Source: Flavihumibacter sp. ZG627 (GTDB taxonomy: Bacteria; Bacteroidota; Bacteroidia; Chitinophagales; Chitinophagaceae). Taken from it: 64,000 bases of DNA. Of the stretch, positions 36,923-45,731 are shown piece by piece. The DNA lies in assembly GCF_000814325.1 (NCBI RefSeq), contig NZ_JPHF01000002.1:186001-250000 (forward strand), given 5' to 3'. The notes beneath the pieces are model-generated. The model was not told the DNA's origin. It saw only the letters and a list, made by a program, of their open reading frames with translations, and searched no databases. A program made the translations under genes and the position numbers. The number at the start of each line of letters is the position of its first letter. The stretch's first letter is position 1.

Positions 36923-37681
36923 GTGCTAACTAAAAGAATAATTCCCTGCCTCGATATCAAAGATGGCAGAACCGTTAAGGGTACCAATTTTGTTGACCTG
37001 CGCGATGCTGGTGACCCTGTGGAATTGGGAAAGCTTTACGCTGAACAGGGTGCTGATGAATTGGTATTCCTAGATATTACTGCTACAGTAGAGAAACGAA
37101 AAACTTTGAGTGAGCTGGTGAAACGGATTAGTCACCAGATAAATATTCCCTTCACTGTTGGTGGTGGCATAAGCAGCGTGGAAGATGTTAGTGTATTACT
37201 TCAACAAGGAGCTGATAAAATTTCTGTAAACACCGCAGCCTATAAAAGACCCGAACTTCTTGGTGAATTGGAGAAAGAATTCGGTAGCCAGTGTATCGTT
37301 TTGGCCATTGATACCCGTAAGGAAGATGATGGTGAATGGTATGTATACTTAAACGGTGGCCGAACAAAAACTGAGACCAGATGCATTGACTGGGCAATTA
37401 AAGCGGTTTCGTTAGGTGCAGGAGAAATCCTTTTGACGTCAATGAATCATGACGGCACAAAGCAGGGCTTCGCCTTGGATATTACCCGTCAATTATCCGA
37501 TAAATTATCGGTTCCCATTATTGCCAGTGGCGGTGGTGGTGCAATGAAACATTTTCTGGAGGTGTTTGGGCAGGGGCATGCGGATGCAGCACTTGCTGCC
37601 AGTATTTTTCATTTCAAAGAGATCCAGATACCCGATTTGAAGCATTACCTCGCAGAAAACGGTATTGAGGTTAGGAGATGA
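36923..37681 (+). CDS. hisF: Imidazole glycerol phosphate synthase cyclase HisF
   Basis: TIM-barrel cyclase making IGP and AICAR from PRFAR and ammonia delivered by HisH. Catalytic Asp11 in [11 protein letters not shown] and the second Asp in [10 protein letters not shown] near residue 130 are present, with [14 protein letters not shown] and [15 protein letters not shown] phosphate-binding loops. The start is GTG. It has 252 residues and follows the GNAT-hisA gene by 16 bases. Confidence 0.96.
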   Translation: MLTKRIIPCLDIKDGRTVKGTNFVDLRDAGDPVELGKLYAEQGADELVFLDITATVEKRKTLSELVKRISHQINIPFTVGGGISSVEDVSVLLQQGADKISVNTAAYKRPELLGELEKEFGSQCIVLAIDTRKEDDGEWYVYLNGGRTKTETRCIDWAIKAVSLGAGEILLTSMNHDGTKQGFALDITRQLSDKLSVPIIASGGGGAMKHFLEVFGQGHADAALAASIFHFKEIQIPDLKHYLAENGIEVRR

Positions 37682-37719
37682 GAGTTTCCGGAAAGAGTGG
37701 ATTTATTTAAATTTGAAAG

Positions 37720-38316
37720 ATGAAAGTTGATTTTCTGAAATATGACGATGGCCTGGTACCGGCAATTGTGCAGGATTTCCAGACCCAAAAAGTCCTGATG
37801 CTTGGATATATGAACCAGGAAGCGCTTAACCATACTGAGTCCACAGGTAAGGTCACCTTCTTTAGCCGTTCAAAACAAAGGTTATGGACAAAAGGAGAAG
37901 AGAGCGGTAATTTTCTTGAATTAAAGTCAATGGCTGTGGATTGCGATAATGATGCACTTTTGATCAAAGCTCACCCACTCGGCCCCACTTGCCATACAGG
38001 TGCGGATACATGCTGGAGTGAAAGGAATCATCCTGAAGACTTCCTGTTTTACCTGGAGGATATTATTTCGCTGCGAAAGATGGCCTCTCCCGGAGAGTCT
38101 TATGTAGCAAAACTTTTTTCACGCGGAATCAACAAGATTGCACAGAAGGTTGGCGAGGAAGCAGTGGAAATGGTTATTGAGGCTAAAGACGACGATGACC
38201 AGCTTTTTTTGAATGAATCCGCTGATCTGCTTTTTCATTATTTACTTTTACTTAACGCAAAAGGTTTTAGTTTACAGGATGTGATTGATATTTTAAAGGA
38301 TCGTCATTCAAAATGA
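37720..38316 (+). CDS. hisIE: Bifunctional HisIE
   Basis: PRA-CH cyclohydrolase (residues about 1-105: MLGYMNQEALNHTESTGKVTFFSRSKQRLWTKGE and the zinc-binding DCDNDALLIKAHPLGPTCHTGADTCW) fused to PRA-PH pyrophosphohydrolase (about 110-198: SYVAKLFSRGINKIAQKVGEEAVEMVIEA). It catalyses steps 2 and 3 of histidine synthesis. It is the last his gene, and the next gene starts one base after its stop. Confidence 0.95.
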   Translation: MKVDFLKYDDGLVPAIVQDFQTQKVLMLGYMNQEALNHTESTGKVTFFSRSKQRLWTKGEESGNFLELKSMAVDCDNDALLIKAHPLGPTCHTGADTCWSERNHPEDFLFYLEDIISLRKMASPGESYVAKLFSRGINKIAQKVGEEAVEMVIEAKDDDDQLFLNESADLLFHYLLLLNAKGFSLQDVIDILKDRHSK

Positions 38317-38317
38317 T

Positions 38318-39436
38318 ATGAGAACAAAATTCCTGCCCCTTTTTTCTGTGCGTTTTCTTTATCTGGCTTTCTTAATGGTGGGATTTGTTTCACCTGGTTT
38401 CGCGCAAACAAATAATTTCATCATTAAGGGAAATATCGAAGGCCTCGATGACAATTCGCAGGTTTACCTAACTGATCCCGATCAACCGGGTGATACACTC
38501 GCCAGAACCAAATCCCACAAATCCAGGTTTGAGCTTAAGGGCGAACTGCTCCAGACCAAATTATATAATATCGTATTTCTGCCCGCTGATAAGAAGGCAT
38601 TGGTTTTCCTGGATCCGAAAAATGTTTCTGTTACAGGGGATATCAATAAAATTCAACAATTCAAAATTAACGGATCTCCCGCCCATGATAGTTTCATACT
38701 TTTCCAGAAACGCTTTGATCCGCTCTTTAAACGTTATGCAAGCCTTAGCGAGGCTGCTTCGCGTACAGGCGTAAATGATAGCCTGATGACCTTATACAAA
38801 GCCCTGGTCAATGAAATGGCAGAAACAGGCGAGCTATTCGCCAGGGAAAATCAGGATAAAGAAATTGCTGCATTTATGTGGGCAACAACCATGCAGGTGG
38901 TAAATGATATTAACCGCGTAGAAAAAAGTTACGAGGCCATGAGCGAATCTGTGAAGCAAGGTTTTTATGGCAAATTCATAGCTGCAAGAATTGCAGAAAG
39001 CCGCGTGGGAAGGATAGGGTTTGAAGCAATGGACTTTATTCAGGACGATACCTCTGGCAATCCTGTTGCACTTTCATCGTTTCGGGGTAAATATGTATTG
39101 GTTGATTTCTGGGCATCCTGGTGCGGACCCTGCCGCCAGGAAAATCCAAATGTAGTTTCCGCTTTCAATAGATTCAGGGATAAGAATTTTACTGTGCTTG
39201 GGATATCTCTTGACCGGGATAAGAAAAAGTGGCTTCAGGCAATTGAGGCCGACAAATTGAAATGGACCCAACTTAGCGATCTTAAATTTTGGCAGAATGC
39301 TGTTGCTGTGCAGTATAAGGTGCAGTCTATCCCGCAGAATCTGCTGATTGATCCAAAGGGAATAATTGTTGCAAAAAACCTTCGTGGTACAGATCTTCAT
39401 GATAAGCTCTGTGAGCTACTTGGCGGATGTAATTAA
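38318..39436 (+). CDS. TlpA-like thioredoxin with DUF4369 domain
   Basis: Exported protein-disulfide reductase of the Bacteroidota TlpA/ResA group. A signal peptide ends near SPGFAQ. An N-terminal DUF4369 beta-domain (about 30-130) and a helical region are followed by an AhpC/TSA-thioredoxin domain (about 235-372) with the CGPC active site at Cys269 and Cys272 in FWASWCGPCRQE. The cis-Pro segment is SIPQNLLID. It starts one base after hisIE and may be cotranscribed, although its function is unrelated to histidine. Confidence 0.88.
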   Translation: MRTKFLPLFSVRFLYLAFLMVGFVSPGFAQTNNFIIKGNIEGLDDNSQVYLTDPDQPGDTLARTKSHKSRFELKGELLQTKLYNIVFLPADKKALVFLDPKNVSVTGDINKIQQFKINGSPAHDSFILFQKRFDPLFKRYASLSEAASRTGVNDSLMTLYKALVNEMAETGELFARENQDKEIAAFMWATTMQVVNDINRVEKSYEAMSESVKQGFYGKFIAARIAESRVGRIGFEAMDFIQDDTSGNPVALSSFRGKYVLVDFWASWCGPCRQENPNVVSAFNRFRDKNFTVLGISLDRDKKKWLQAIEADKLKWTQLSDLKFWQNAVAVQYKVQSIPQNLLIDPKGIIVAKNLRGTDLHDKLCELLGGCN

Positions 39437-39522
39437 GATCCGCGCTCCATATTTTAATTAAGATAAAAAGAGGAAAGTGAGAAGCCCTACTTTATTGTGG
39501 ATCAGGCTTCGTAAATTGAAGT

Positions 39523-40683
39523 ATGGTTAATAGAATCCTTACGTGCTTTTTTATAATTATTGTAATTACCGGAGCATCTGGTACAATTAATGCCCAGGTT
39601 TTATATTTCCCGGATACTAATTGGCAATCTCGCCCACCTTCCCAACTCAAAATAAATAAAGAACTTCTTGACAGCGCTGTTTCCTTTGCTATTAATAATG
39701 AAACAAAACAGGAAAAGGATCTTCGTGTCGCTATTCTGAAATCGTATCAGCGTGAGCCGGGGTATGCTATTTTAGGTCCTACGAAGCCCCGGGGTGGCCC
39801 CGCGGGAATTGTAATAAAAAATGGCTATATCGTTGCAAGTTGGGGGGATATAAATCGCGTGGATATGACCTTCAGCGTTACTAAAAGCTATCTGTCAACT
39901 ATAGCTGGCCTCGCACTCGAAAAAGGGCTTATCAGAAGCATTAAAGATAGGGTGAGTGATTATGTGTGGGATGGAAGTTTTGATGGACCGCATAATTCAA
40001 AAATTACCTGGGAACATCTCCTAAATCAGAGTTCCGACTGGTCGGGCGAACTTTTTAACCAATATGATTGGGCTGACAGGCCCCCGAGAGAAGGAACCAT
40101 TGATGAATGGAAAAATAGGAAACTGGTGGAACCTGGAACTGTATTTGAATATAATGATGTAAGGGTCAATTTACTCGCCTATGCATTACTTCAGGTTTGG
40201 AGAAAACCTTTGCCGGTTGTGCTAAAGGAATATATACAGGATCCGATTGGAGCATCCACCACATGGCGCTGGTATGGCTATGATAATTCCTTTGTGAATG
40301 TTGATGGTATAATGGTACAATCTGTAAGTGGAGGTGGTCATTTTGGTGGTGGCCTTTTTATTAGCGCTGCCGATCAGGCACGTTATGGATTACTTTTTCT
40401 TCGCGAGGGAAAATGGAAAGACAAAAAGCTTTTGTCGGATGCCTGGATTAAAGCGGTGCAGCAATCCTCACCTGCAAGCCAGACCTATGGCTACTTATGG
40501 TGGAATAACAAGGATAAAGGACTTCAGGGACTTCCACCCGATATCTACTATGCTGCAGGATATGGTGGCAATTACATAATCATAGATAAAGCCAACGATC
40601 TTGTGGTTGTTACCAGGTGGCTGGATGATTCAACATTAGCAGCTTTTATGAGCATGGTCATCAAATCAGTGCAGGGTAAATAA
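39523..40683 (+). CDS. Serine hydrolase, class C beta-lactamase-like
   Basis: Exported 386-residue member of the beta-lactamase/D-alanyl-D-alanine peptidase-like superfamily. The SxxK motif is Ser118-V-T-Lys121 in MTFSVTKSYL, and the tyrosine motif is in FEYNDVRVNLL near residue 206. A SGGGHFGGGLFIS segment near 270 sits in the active-site rim. The signal peptide ends near INAQ. The function could be peptide or ester hydrolysis; a true beta-lactamase role is not supported by sequence alone. Confidence 0.82.
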   Translation: MVNRILTCFFIIIVITGASGTINAQVLYFPDTNWQSRPPSQLKINKELLDSAVSFAINNETKQEKDLRVAILKSYQREPGYAILGPTKPRGGPAGIVIKNGYIVASWGDINRVDMTFSVTKSYLSTIAGLALEKGLIRSIKDRVSDYVWDGSFDGPHNSKITWEHLLNQSSDWSGELFNQYDWADRPPREGTIDEWKNRKLVEPGTVFEYNDVRVNLLAYALLQVWRKPLPVVLKEYIQDPIGASTTWRWYGYDNSFVNVDGIMVQSVSGGGHFGGGLFISAADQARYGLLFLREGKWKDKKLLSDAWIKAVQQSSPASQTYGYLWWNNKDKGLQGLPPDIYYAAGYGGNYIIIDKANDLVVVTRWLDDSTLAAFMSMVIKSVQGK

Positions 40684-40724
40684 ATTTTGGCTTTTTATCT
40701 ATATAGGAAAACATTTTTCTGTTG

Positions 40725-40740
40725 AGTGATCTTTATCACA
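40725..40740 (+). promoter_or_regulatory. CRP/FNR-type palindrome upstream of the DUF5916 gene
   Basis: AGTGATCTTTATCACA fits TGTGA-N6-TCACA with one mismatch. It lies about 60 nt upstream of the TATATTTG box at 40799. Confidence 0.4.
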
Positions 40741-40798
40741 TAGGTTATTACTTTTTTTCTTGTTCAAACACTATATGATTTGGTGCTGTATTTTGGAA

Positions 40799-40806
40799 TA
40801 TATTTG
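40799..40806 (+). promoter_or_regulatory. -7 promoter box for the DUF5916 gene
   Basis: TATATTTG is an exact TAnnTTTG match 38 nt before the ATG at 40845. A TTTG at 40779-40782 lies 16 nt upstream, shorter than the usual -33 spacing. Confidence 0.5.
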
Positions 40807-40844
40807 AGAAGGTTGACGCATTCCAACGATTAGCAAGCAAAAAA

Positions 40845-43022
40845 ATGAGAACCCGAATTCTTTTCCTTTTGACAGCATTTTCTGTCTCCATAACCACTGC
40901 CGCCCAAAAAATAAATGACCGTTTCCGGCTGAATATCCAGAAAACAAATAGTCCCATGATCATTGATGGCAATGTTAGTGAAGACGCATGGGCTAGCGCT
41001 GAAACTGCCCGTGATTTTTTTATGGTATTACCAATGGATACCAGTTTTGCCAGGGTTAAAACGGAAGTCAAAATGACCTATGATGAAGATAACCTTTACC
41101 TCGTGGCGATATGTTACCATGCTGTACCCGGACCCTATGTTGTAGAATCATTGCGACGGGATTTCAACTTTGGTAAGAATGATAATTTCTTATTCTTCTT
41201 CGACCCATTTGAAGACCGAACCAATGGATTTTCGTTTGGTGCCAATGCTGCGGGTGCTCAATGGGATGGAATCATTTATGAGGGAGGTAAAATGGATCTT
41301 AGCTGGGATAATAAATGGACCTCCGTTGTTAAAAATTTCGATGACCGCTGGGTCTTTGAAGCAGCTGTTCCTTTTAAGACCATTCGCTTCAAAAAGGGCA
41401 TGACAAACTGGGGACTTAATTTCAGTCGCAATGACCTGAAAACAACAGAAAAATCGTCCTGGGCTCCCGTTCCCCGCCAGTTTCCCACTGTTTCATTAGC
41501 CTATACGGGTAACCTCGTGTGGGACCAGCCGCCACCTCCAACAGGAGCCAACATTTCAGTAATTCCTTATGTTCTTGGTGGCTTATCGAGAGATCATGAT
41601 AAAAATACCAAGACTGATTACAGAAAAGAGATAGGAGCCGACCTGAAAATAGGAATCACTTCTGCACTTAATCTGGATCTTACTGTTAACCCCGATTTCT
41701 CTCAGGTGGAAGTTGACAAGCAAGTGACCAACCTCGACAGGTTTGAATTATTCTTTCCCGAACGTCGGCAATTTTTCCTGGAAAACGCCGATATCTTTGG
41801 CAATTTCGGCTATACCAATGTGAGGCCTTTTTTTTCCCGGCGTATTGGATTGAATGTTCCCATCCAATTTGGTGCAAGGCTTAGTGGTAAATTAAATAAG
41901 GATTGGCGCATAGGCATAATGGATATGCAAACCAAAGCGGTTGGAGAAATGGATCTTCCTGTTCAGAATTTCGCTGTTATGTCACTTCAACGAAAAGTTT
42001 TCTCCAGATCGAGTGTCGGATTTCTTTTTATTAATAAACAGTCAATAAATTATCAACCCGATAAGGATCCGCTAACCCCTGAACATAGCCAGTATAACAG
42101 GAATATTGGAATTGAGTATAACCTTGCTTCTCCCGGAAATTTCTGGACAGGGAAAGCCCTGCTGCTGAAATCATTTAGTCCACATACTTCAGGACGAACT
42201 GTTACACATGCCGCTAATTTGAATTATACAGATCGTAAGTGGCTGCTGGGCTGGCAGCATGAATATGTGGGCCGCGATTACGTTGCAGAAGTGGGCTATG
42301 TTCCCAGAACCGGGTACATTAAGGTTAATCCACAACTTGGATATCTATTCTTTGCTAAAACGGGTAAGATACTCAGTCATGGACCTGTTGCCCAAAGTAC
42401 CTATTACTTAAATGAAACTTTTAAGAAAACGGATTACGAAACCTATCTGGCATATAAATTTAATTTCAGGAACCAGGCAACTTTGAATGGTTTGGTAGCG
42501 AGGAATTATGTGAAACTTCTACGCCCTTTTGATCCTACTAATTCCGGACTGGATTCCTTACAAACCGGAACGGAGCATAACTGGAATAACTTTAGCCTGG
42601 AATATATTTCCAGTCCCCGGAATTTATTTACGTATTCCGCATACCTGCGTTACGGCGGCTATTTTGCCGAAGGAACACGTTTACAGGTTACTAATGAGTT
42701 GGGATATCGGTTTCAACCATATGTAGGCATTACCATGAGCACAAGCTATAATGATCTTCGTTTGCCTATGCCATGGGGTAAGCGTACCTATTGGTTAATT
42801 GGCCCACGGATAGATGTCACTTTTACTAACAAATTATATTTCACCGCATTCGGTCAGTATAATGAACAAACGAAGAACATTAATCTTAATACCCGGTTAC
42901 AATGGCGTTACAAACCTGCCTCTGATTTCTTCATTGTGTACACCGACAATTACTTTCCTGAATATATGTCGGTTAAGAACCGGGCACTGGTTGTAAAGTT
43001 TACATATTGGTTCACGATGTAA
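40845..43022 (+). CDS. DUF5916 protein with CBM9-like N-terminal domain
   Basis: A 725-residue exported protein. The signal peptide ends near TTAAQ. A carbohydrate-binding module family 9-like domain (about 30-215: IIDGNVSEDAWASAE, VKMTYDEDNLYLVAICYH) is followed by a long beta-strand-rich region with alternating aromatic residues ending in KFTYWFTM, likely an outer-membrane barrel. This CBM9-DUF5916 layout is common in Bacteroidota; its role is unknown. Its neighbours give no strong clue, and it converges with the Moco operon at 43024. Confidence 0.85.
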   Translation: MRTRILFLLTAFSVSITTAAQKINDRFRLNIQKTNSPMIIDGNVSEDAWASAETARDFFMVLPMDTSFARVKTEVKMTYDEDNLYLVAICYHAVPGPYVVESLRRDFNFGKNDNFLFFFDPFEDRTNGFSFGANAAGAQWDGIIYEGGKMDLSWDNKWTSVVKNFDDRWVFEAAVPFKTIRFKKGMTNWGLNFSRNDLKTTEKSSWAPVPRQFPTVSLAYTGNLVWDQPPPPTGANISVIPYVLGGLSRDHDKNTKTDYRKEIGADLKIGITSALNLDLTVNPDFSQVEVDKQVTNLDRFELFFPERRQFFLENADIFGNFGYTNVRPFFSRRIGLNVPIQFGARLSGKLNKDWRIGIMDMQTKAVGEMDLPVQNFAVMSLQRKVFSRSSVGFLFINKQSINYQPDKDPLTPEHSQYNRNIGIEYNLASPGNFWTGKALLLKSFSPHTSGRTVTHAANLNYTDRKWLLGWQHEYVGRDYVAEVGYVPRTGYIKVNPQLGYLFFAKTGKILSHGPVAQSTYYLNETFKKTDYETYLAYKFNFRNQATLNGLVARNYVKLLRPFDPTNSGLDSLQTGTEHNWNNFSLEYISSPRNLFTYSAYLRYGGYFAEGTRLQVTNELGYRFQPYVGITMSTSYNDLRLPMPWGKRTYWLIGPRIDVTFTNKLYFTAFGQYNEQTKNINLNTRLQWRYKPASDFFIVYTDNYFPEYMSVKNRALVVKFTYWFTM

Positions 43023-43023
43023 T

Positions 43024-43935
43024 TCAGGAATGCCTTATGCCTTCAGCAGCTTTGAATATATGTAGGATATGAGGAAATAAGGAATCCATTGTTTCTTCAG
43101 CACCTCGTGGGGAGCCGGGCAGAGTTAATACAAGCATATCACCAATAAAACCAGCAATGCCGCGTGACAACATTGCATAAGGCATGCGCTGCTGTCCGTA
43201 ATTGCGGGCAGTTTCCATAAGGCCGGGCACTTCTCTGTCAAGTAAGGGGGCAATGGCTTCCGGAGTCTGATCTCGCGGCCCCAGGCCTGTACCGCCGGCA
43301 AAAAGTACCAGTTGATAACCTGCCTCCGCCAGTTCCCTCGCTTTTGCTTGTATTATACTGACGTCATCAGTGATGACTTCGCGTTTTGCCAATGCAATAT
43401 TATATGTCAATAACTTTTGAGCCATCCGCTCACCAGTAAGATCATCATTGATACCTGCGGAAACACTATCAGAGCAAATGATAACAGCCGTTTTTACTTG
43501 ATCTGATATGGCGTACTTCATGTCTGTTTTGCCTCCTTTTTTTTCTTCCAGACGTATGGTAGATATTTCTATTCCCTTGTCCAGCGGTTTCAGCATATCA
43601 TACATAGTTAGAGCAACAACAGATGCGCCATGCATTGCCTCAACCTCAACACCTGTTTTATAGATTGTATGAGCCTCAACCCTGATAATAATGTTTAGTC
43701 CATCAATACTGTGCGTAATAGCAGCATATTCTATAGGCAAGGGATGGCAATCAGGAATAACATCACTGGTTTTTTTTATAGCCAACAGTCCAGCAGCTCT
43801 CGAAAATTCAAAGACATCTCCCTTTGGAACTTTTCGCTGTTCAATTGCATCAATGGTTGCCTGGCTTGAAACTTTCAATATCGCTGATGCGATAGCCTGA
43901 CGAAGAGTAGGTGATTTATGGGTAATGTTAACCAT
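43024..43935 (-). CDS. moaCB: Bifunctional MoaC-MoaB molybdenum cofactor protein
   Basis: Fusion of cyclic pyranopterin monophosphate synthase MoaC (residues about 1-145, with KGDVFEFSRAAGLLAIKKTSDVIPDCHPL and VEAMHGASVVALTMYDMLK) and a MoaB/MogA-type molybdopterin adenylyltransferase (about 150-303, with FAGGTGLGPRDQTPEA and ALSRGIAGFIGD). Together they cover an early and a late step of Moco synthesis. The fusion is known from other Bacteroidota. It is the last gene of the operon, 3 bases after moaE. Confidence 0.93.
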   Translation of the reverse strand: MVNITHKSPTLRQAIASAILKVSSQATIDAIEQRKVPKGDVFEFSRAAGLLAIKKTSDVIPDCHPLPIEYAAITHSIDGLNIIIRVEAHTIYKTGVEVEAMHGASVVALTMYDMLKPLDKGIEISTIRLEEKKGGKTDMKYAISDQVKTAVIICSDSVSAGINDDLTGERMAQKLLTYNIALAKREVITDDVSIIQAKARELAEAGYQLVLFAGGTGLGPRDQTPEAIAPLLDREVPGLMETARNYGQQRMPYAMLSRGIAGFIGDMLVLTLPGSPRGAEETMDSLFPHILHIFKAAEGIRHS

Positions 43936-43938
43936 TCT

Positions 43939-44382
43939 TTATTTGTTTATTTTCCATTGATGGGTTTCGTTATCAAATAATTCCTTCCCCCACACTGGCA
44001 ATTCTGCCTTGATTCTTTCAACTAATTCAGAACAGGCTTCCGTAGCCGCCTTCCGGTGCGCAGAAGAAGTGAATACAAACAGGCAAATCTCACCCACTTC
44101 AACTGCACCGAGGCTATGGTAAACATGAAGGCAGGTTAAATCATACTTTGAAAAGATTGCTTCCCTGATTTCATGCATTTTTTCAAGTGCCATATCCTCA
44201 TAACTGGTGTATTCAATCGCTCTGACAGCTTTTCCGTCAACCTCGTCGGCCCTGACCTGGCCCAGAAAAATACTATGTCCACCAATATTATGACGGGAGC
44301 TATGTTTTTGAATACTATCACCAATGAATGAACTGCTGATTGCACCCTGAATGAATAGCTGTTTCGGTTTTCTCGCTTCCAT
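43939..44382 (-). CDS. moaE: Molybdopterin synthase catalytic subunit MoaE
   Basis: Large subunit of MPT synthase, inserting sulfur from the MoaD thiocarboxylate into cPMP. Conserved segments are HNIGGHSIFLGQVRAD, AIEYTSYEDMALEKM, HSLGAVEVGEICLFVFTSSAHRKAATEAC and the C-terminal LPVWGKELFDNETHQWKIN with the catalytic lysine. It has 147 residues and lies 7 bases after moeB in the operon. Confidence 0.94.
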   Translation of the reverse strand: MEARKPKQLFIQGAISSSFIGDSIQKHSSRHNIGGHSIFLGQVRADEVDGKAVRAIEYTSYEDMALEKMHEIREAIFSKYDLTCLHVYHSLGAVEVGEICLFVFTSSAHRKAATEACSELVERIKAELPVWGKELFDNETHQWKINK

Positions 44383-44389
44383 ATAATGA

Positions 44390-45490
44390 TTATATAAGTG
44401 GTTCGTAATTGAGAATCCCTCCTTTTAAACTAAAGATATTTTTTTCTGATCCGGACCATTCGCGAAACATTTGTGCAGCATGCAGGCTTCGTTTTCCTGA
44501 TTGACAAATGAAAACTATTGTTTCGCCTGAAATCTCATCAAACGATTCCTGCAAAACAGGAAGTGGTATTTTATGATGATCGAAGGAAGTGATAAAAGGT
44601 GTTTCATCGAGATTTCGCACATCAATCACTGTAATATTTTCACTTAGCAGTTTATCAAATTGCTTTTGATCAATTTCAAGATCAGTAGTAGCGATGCCAC
44701 ATTCCCATTCATAATCCTTTTGGTTGAATGATTCAACGTCAGGAGGTATCAACAAAGCTGATAAAGGATTAGCACTTATTTGAATATCGTAACTCTGCAT
44801 TGTAAGTGCATTAAATGTATATAGTCGGTTTACCAAAGATTCTCCTATTCCCGTAATTAGTTTTATCGTTTCATTTGCCTGCATACTACCTATAATTCCA
44901 GGTAATACACCTAGTACGCCGGATTCTGCACAGTTAAGAACTTCCCCGTCTTTCGGCGGGGTGGGGAAGAGGTCACGGTAATTTACTCCGCCATTAACAT
45001 TAAAAACTGCAACCTGACCATCATACTGCGATACCGCTCCATAAACCAGGGGCTTGCCTGTTAATACACAGGCATCATTGATCAAATATCGTGTTGGAAA
45101 ATTATCACTACCATCAAGGATTATATCATAATTCGAAAAGAACTCAAGACAATTGCTTACAGTAAGTTTTGTTTCATATGGAATAATGCTGACCATCTCA
45201 TTCATCATCTGAAGTTTCTTTGCAGCGATACTCACTTTAGGATGCCCGATATCATTCTCGCTATAGAGCACCTGCCTGTGAAGGTTGCTCAAACTTACCA
45301 TATCATGGTCAACTATTCCAATTGAACCAACGCCAGCAGCTACAAGATATAAAAGGGCCGGACATCCAAGGCCACCTGCACCAACAACCAGTACCCTTCC
45401 CAATTTGAGTTTTTCCTGACCTTCTTTACCAAAGCCGTTTAATATCATCTGGCGATGATATCGGGCAAATATGTTTTCTTTATTTTGCAT
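44390..45490 (-). CDS. moeB: MoeB/ThiF-type adenylyltransferase with rhodanese domain
   Basis: Adenylates the C-terminus of MoaD. The nucleotide motif GAGGLGCPALLYL is near residue 36 and DGSDNFPTRYLINDAC near 130. A C-terminal rhodanese domain (about 265-366) has its loop Cys in FICQSGKRS, as in MoeBR/UBA4 proteins that also supply sulfur. The first CxxC of the usual zinc site is replaced by NYRD in GGVNYRDLFPTPP, so zinc binding is unlikely. ATG 45490 follows the moaD stop by one base; a GTG at 45499 overlapping moaD is also possible. Confidence 0.9.
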   Translation of the reverse strand: MQNKENIFARYHRQMILNGFGKEGQEKLKLGRVLVVGAGGLGCPALLYLVAAGVGSIGIVDHDMVSLSNLHRQVLYSENDIGHPKVSIAAKKLQMMNEMVSIIPYETKLTVSNCLEFFSNYDIILDGSDNFPTRYLINDACVLTGKPLVYGAVSQYDGQVAVFNVNGGVNYRDLFPTPPKDGEVLNCAESGVLGVLPGIIGSMQANETIKLITGIGESLVNRLYTFNALTMQSYDIQISANPLSALLIPPDVESFNQKDYEWECGIATTDLEIDQKQFDKLLSENITVIDVRNLDETPFITSFDHHKIPLPVLQESFDEISGETIVFICQSGKRSLHAAQMFREWSGSEKNIFSLKGGILNYEPLI

Positions 45491-45491
45491 A

Positions 45492-45731
45492 TTATCCACC
45501 TGAAAATGGAGGTAAGATGGCTATCGTGGCGCCCTCATATAGATTGCTGTTTTCTGTTATAGTTCTTTTGTCAACCGCTATTATGAAATTATAATTAACA
45601 AGTACAGGGAATTGCTGAAGCAGTAGCTTCTTCAAACTCTCCGTGTCTTCTGGTAAATTTACTCTTACCGATGTACTACCTGTTAATTCGGCAAGTTGCC
45701 CAAAAACCATAATATTTATCTCACTGTTCAT
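45492..45731 (-). CDS. moaD: Molybdopterin synthase sulfur carrier MoaD
   Basis: Ubiquitin-like small subunit of MPT synthase. The 79-residue protein ends in FSGG, the Gly-Gly tail that is adenylated by MoeB and converted to thiocarboxylate. The beta-grasp core shows GQLAELTG, VNLPEDTESLKKLL and AILPPFSGG. It overlaps the upstream TauE/SafE gene by 4 bases (ATGA) and abuts moeB, indicating coupled translation of the sulfur-transfer partners. Confidence 0.92.
   Translation of the reverse strand: MNSEINIMVFGQLAELTGSTSVRVNLPEDTESLKKLLLQQFPVLVNYNFIIAVDKRTITENSNLYEGATIAILPPFSGG

Noticed and set aside
39481-39510. GAAGCC...GGCTTC as a terminator after the his/tlpA run
   Set aside because: Six base pairs, an 18-nt loop and no T-run.
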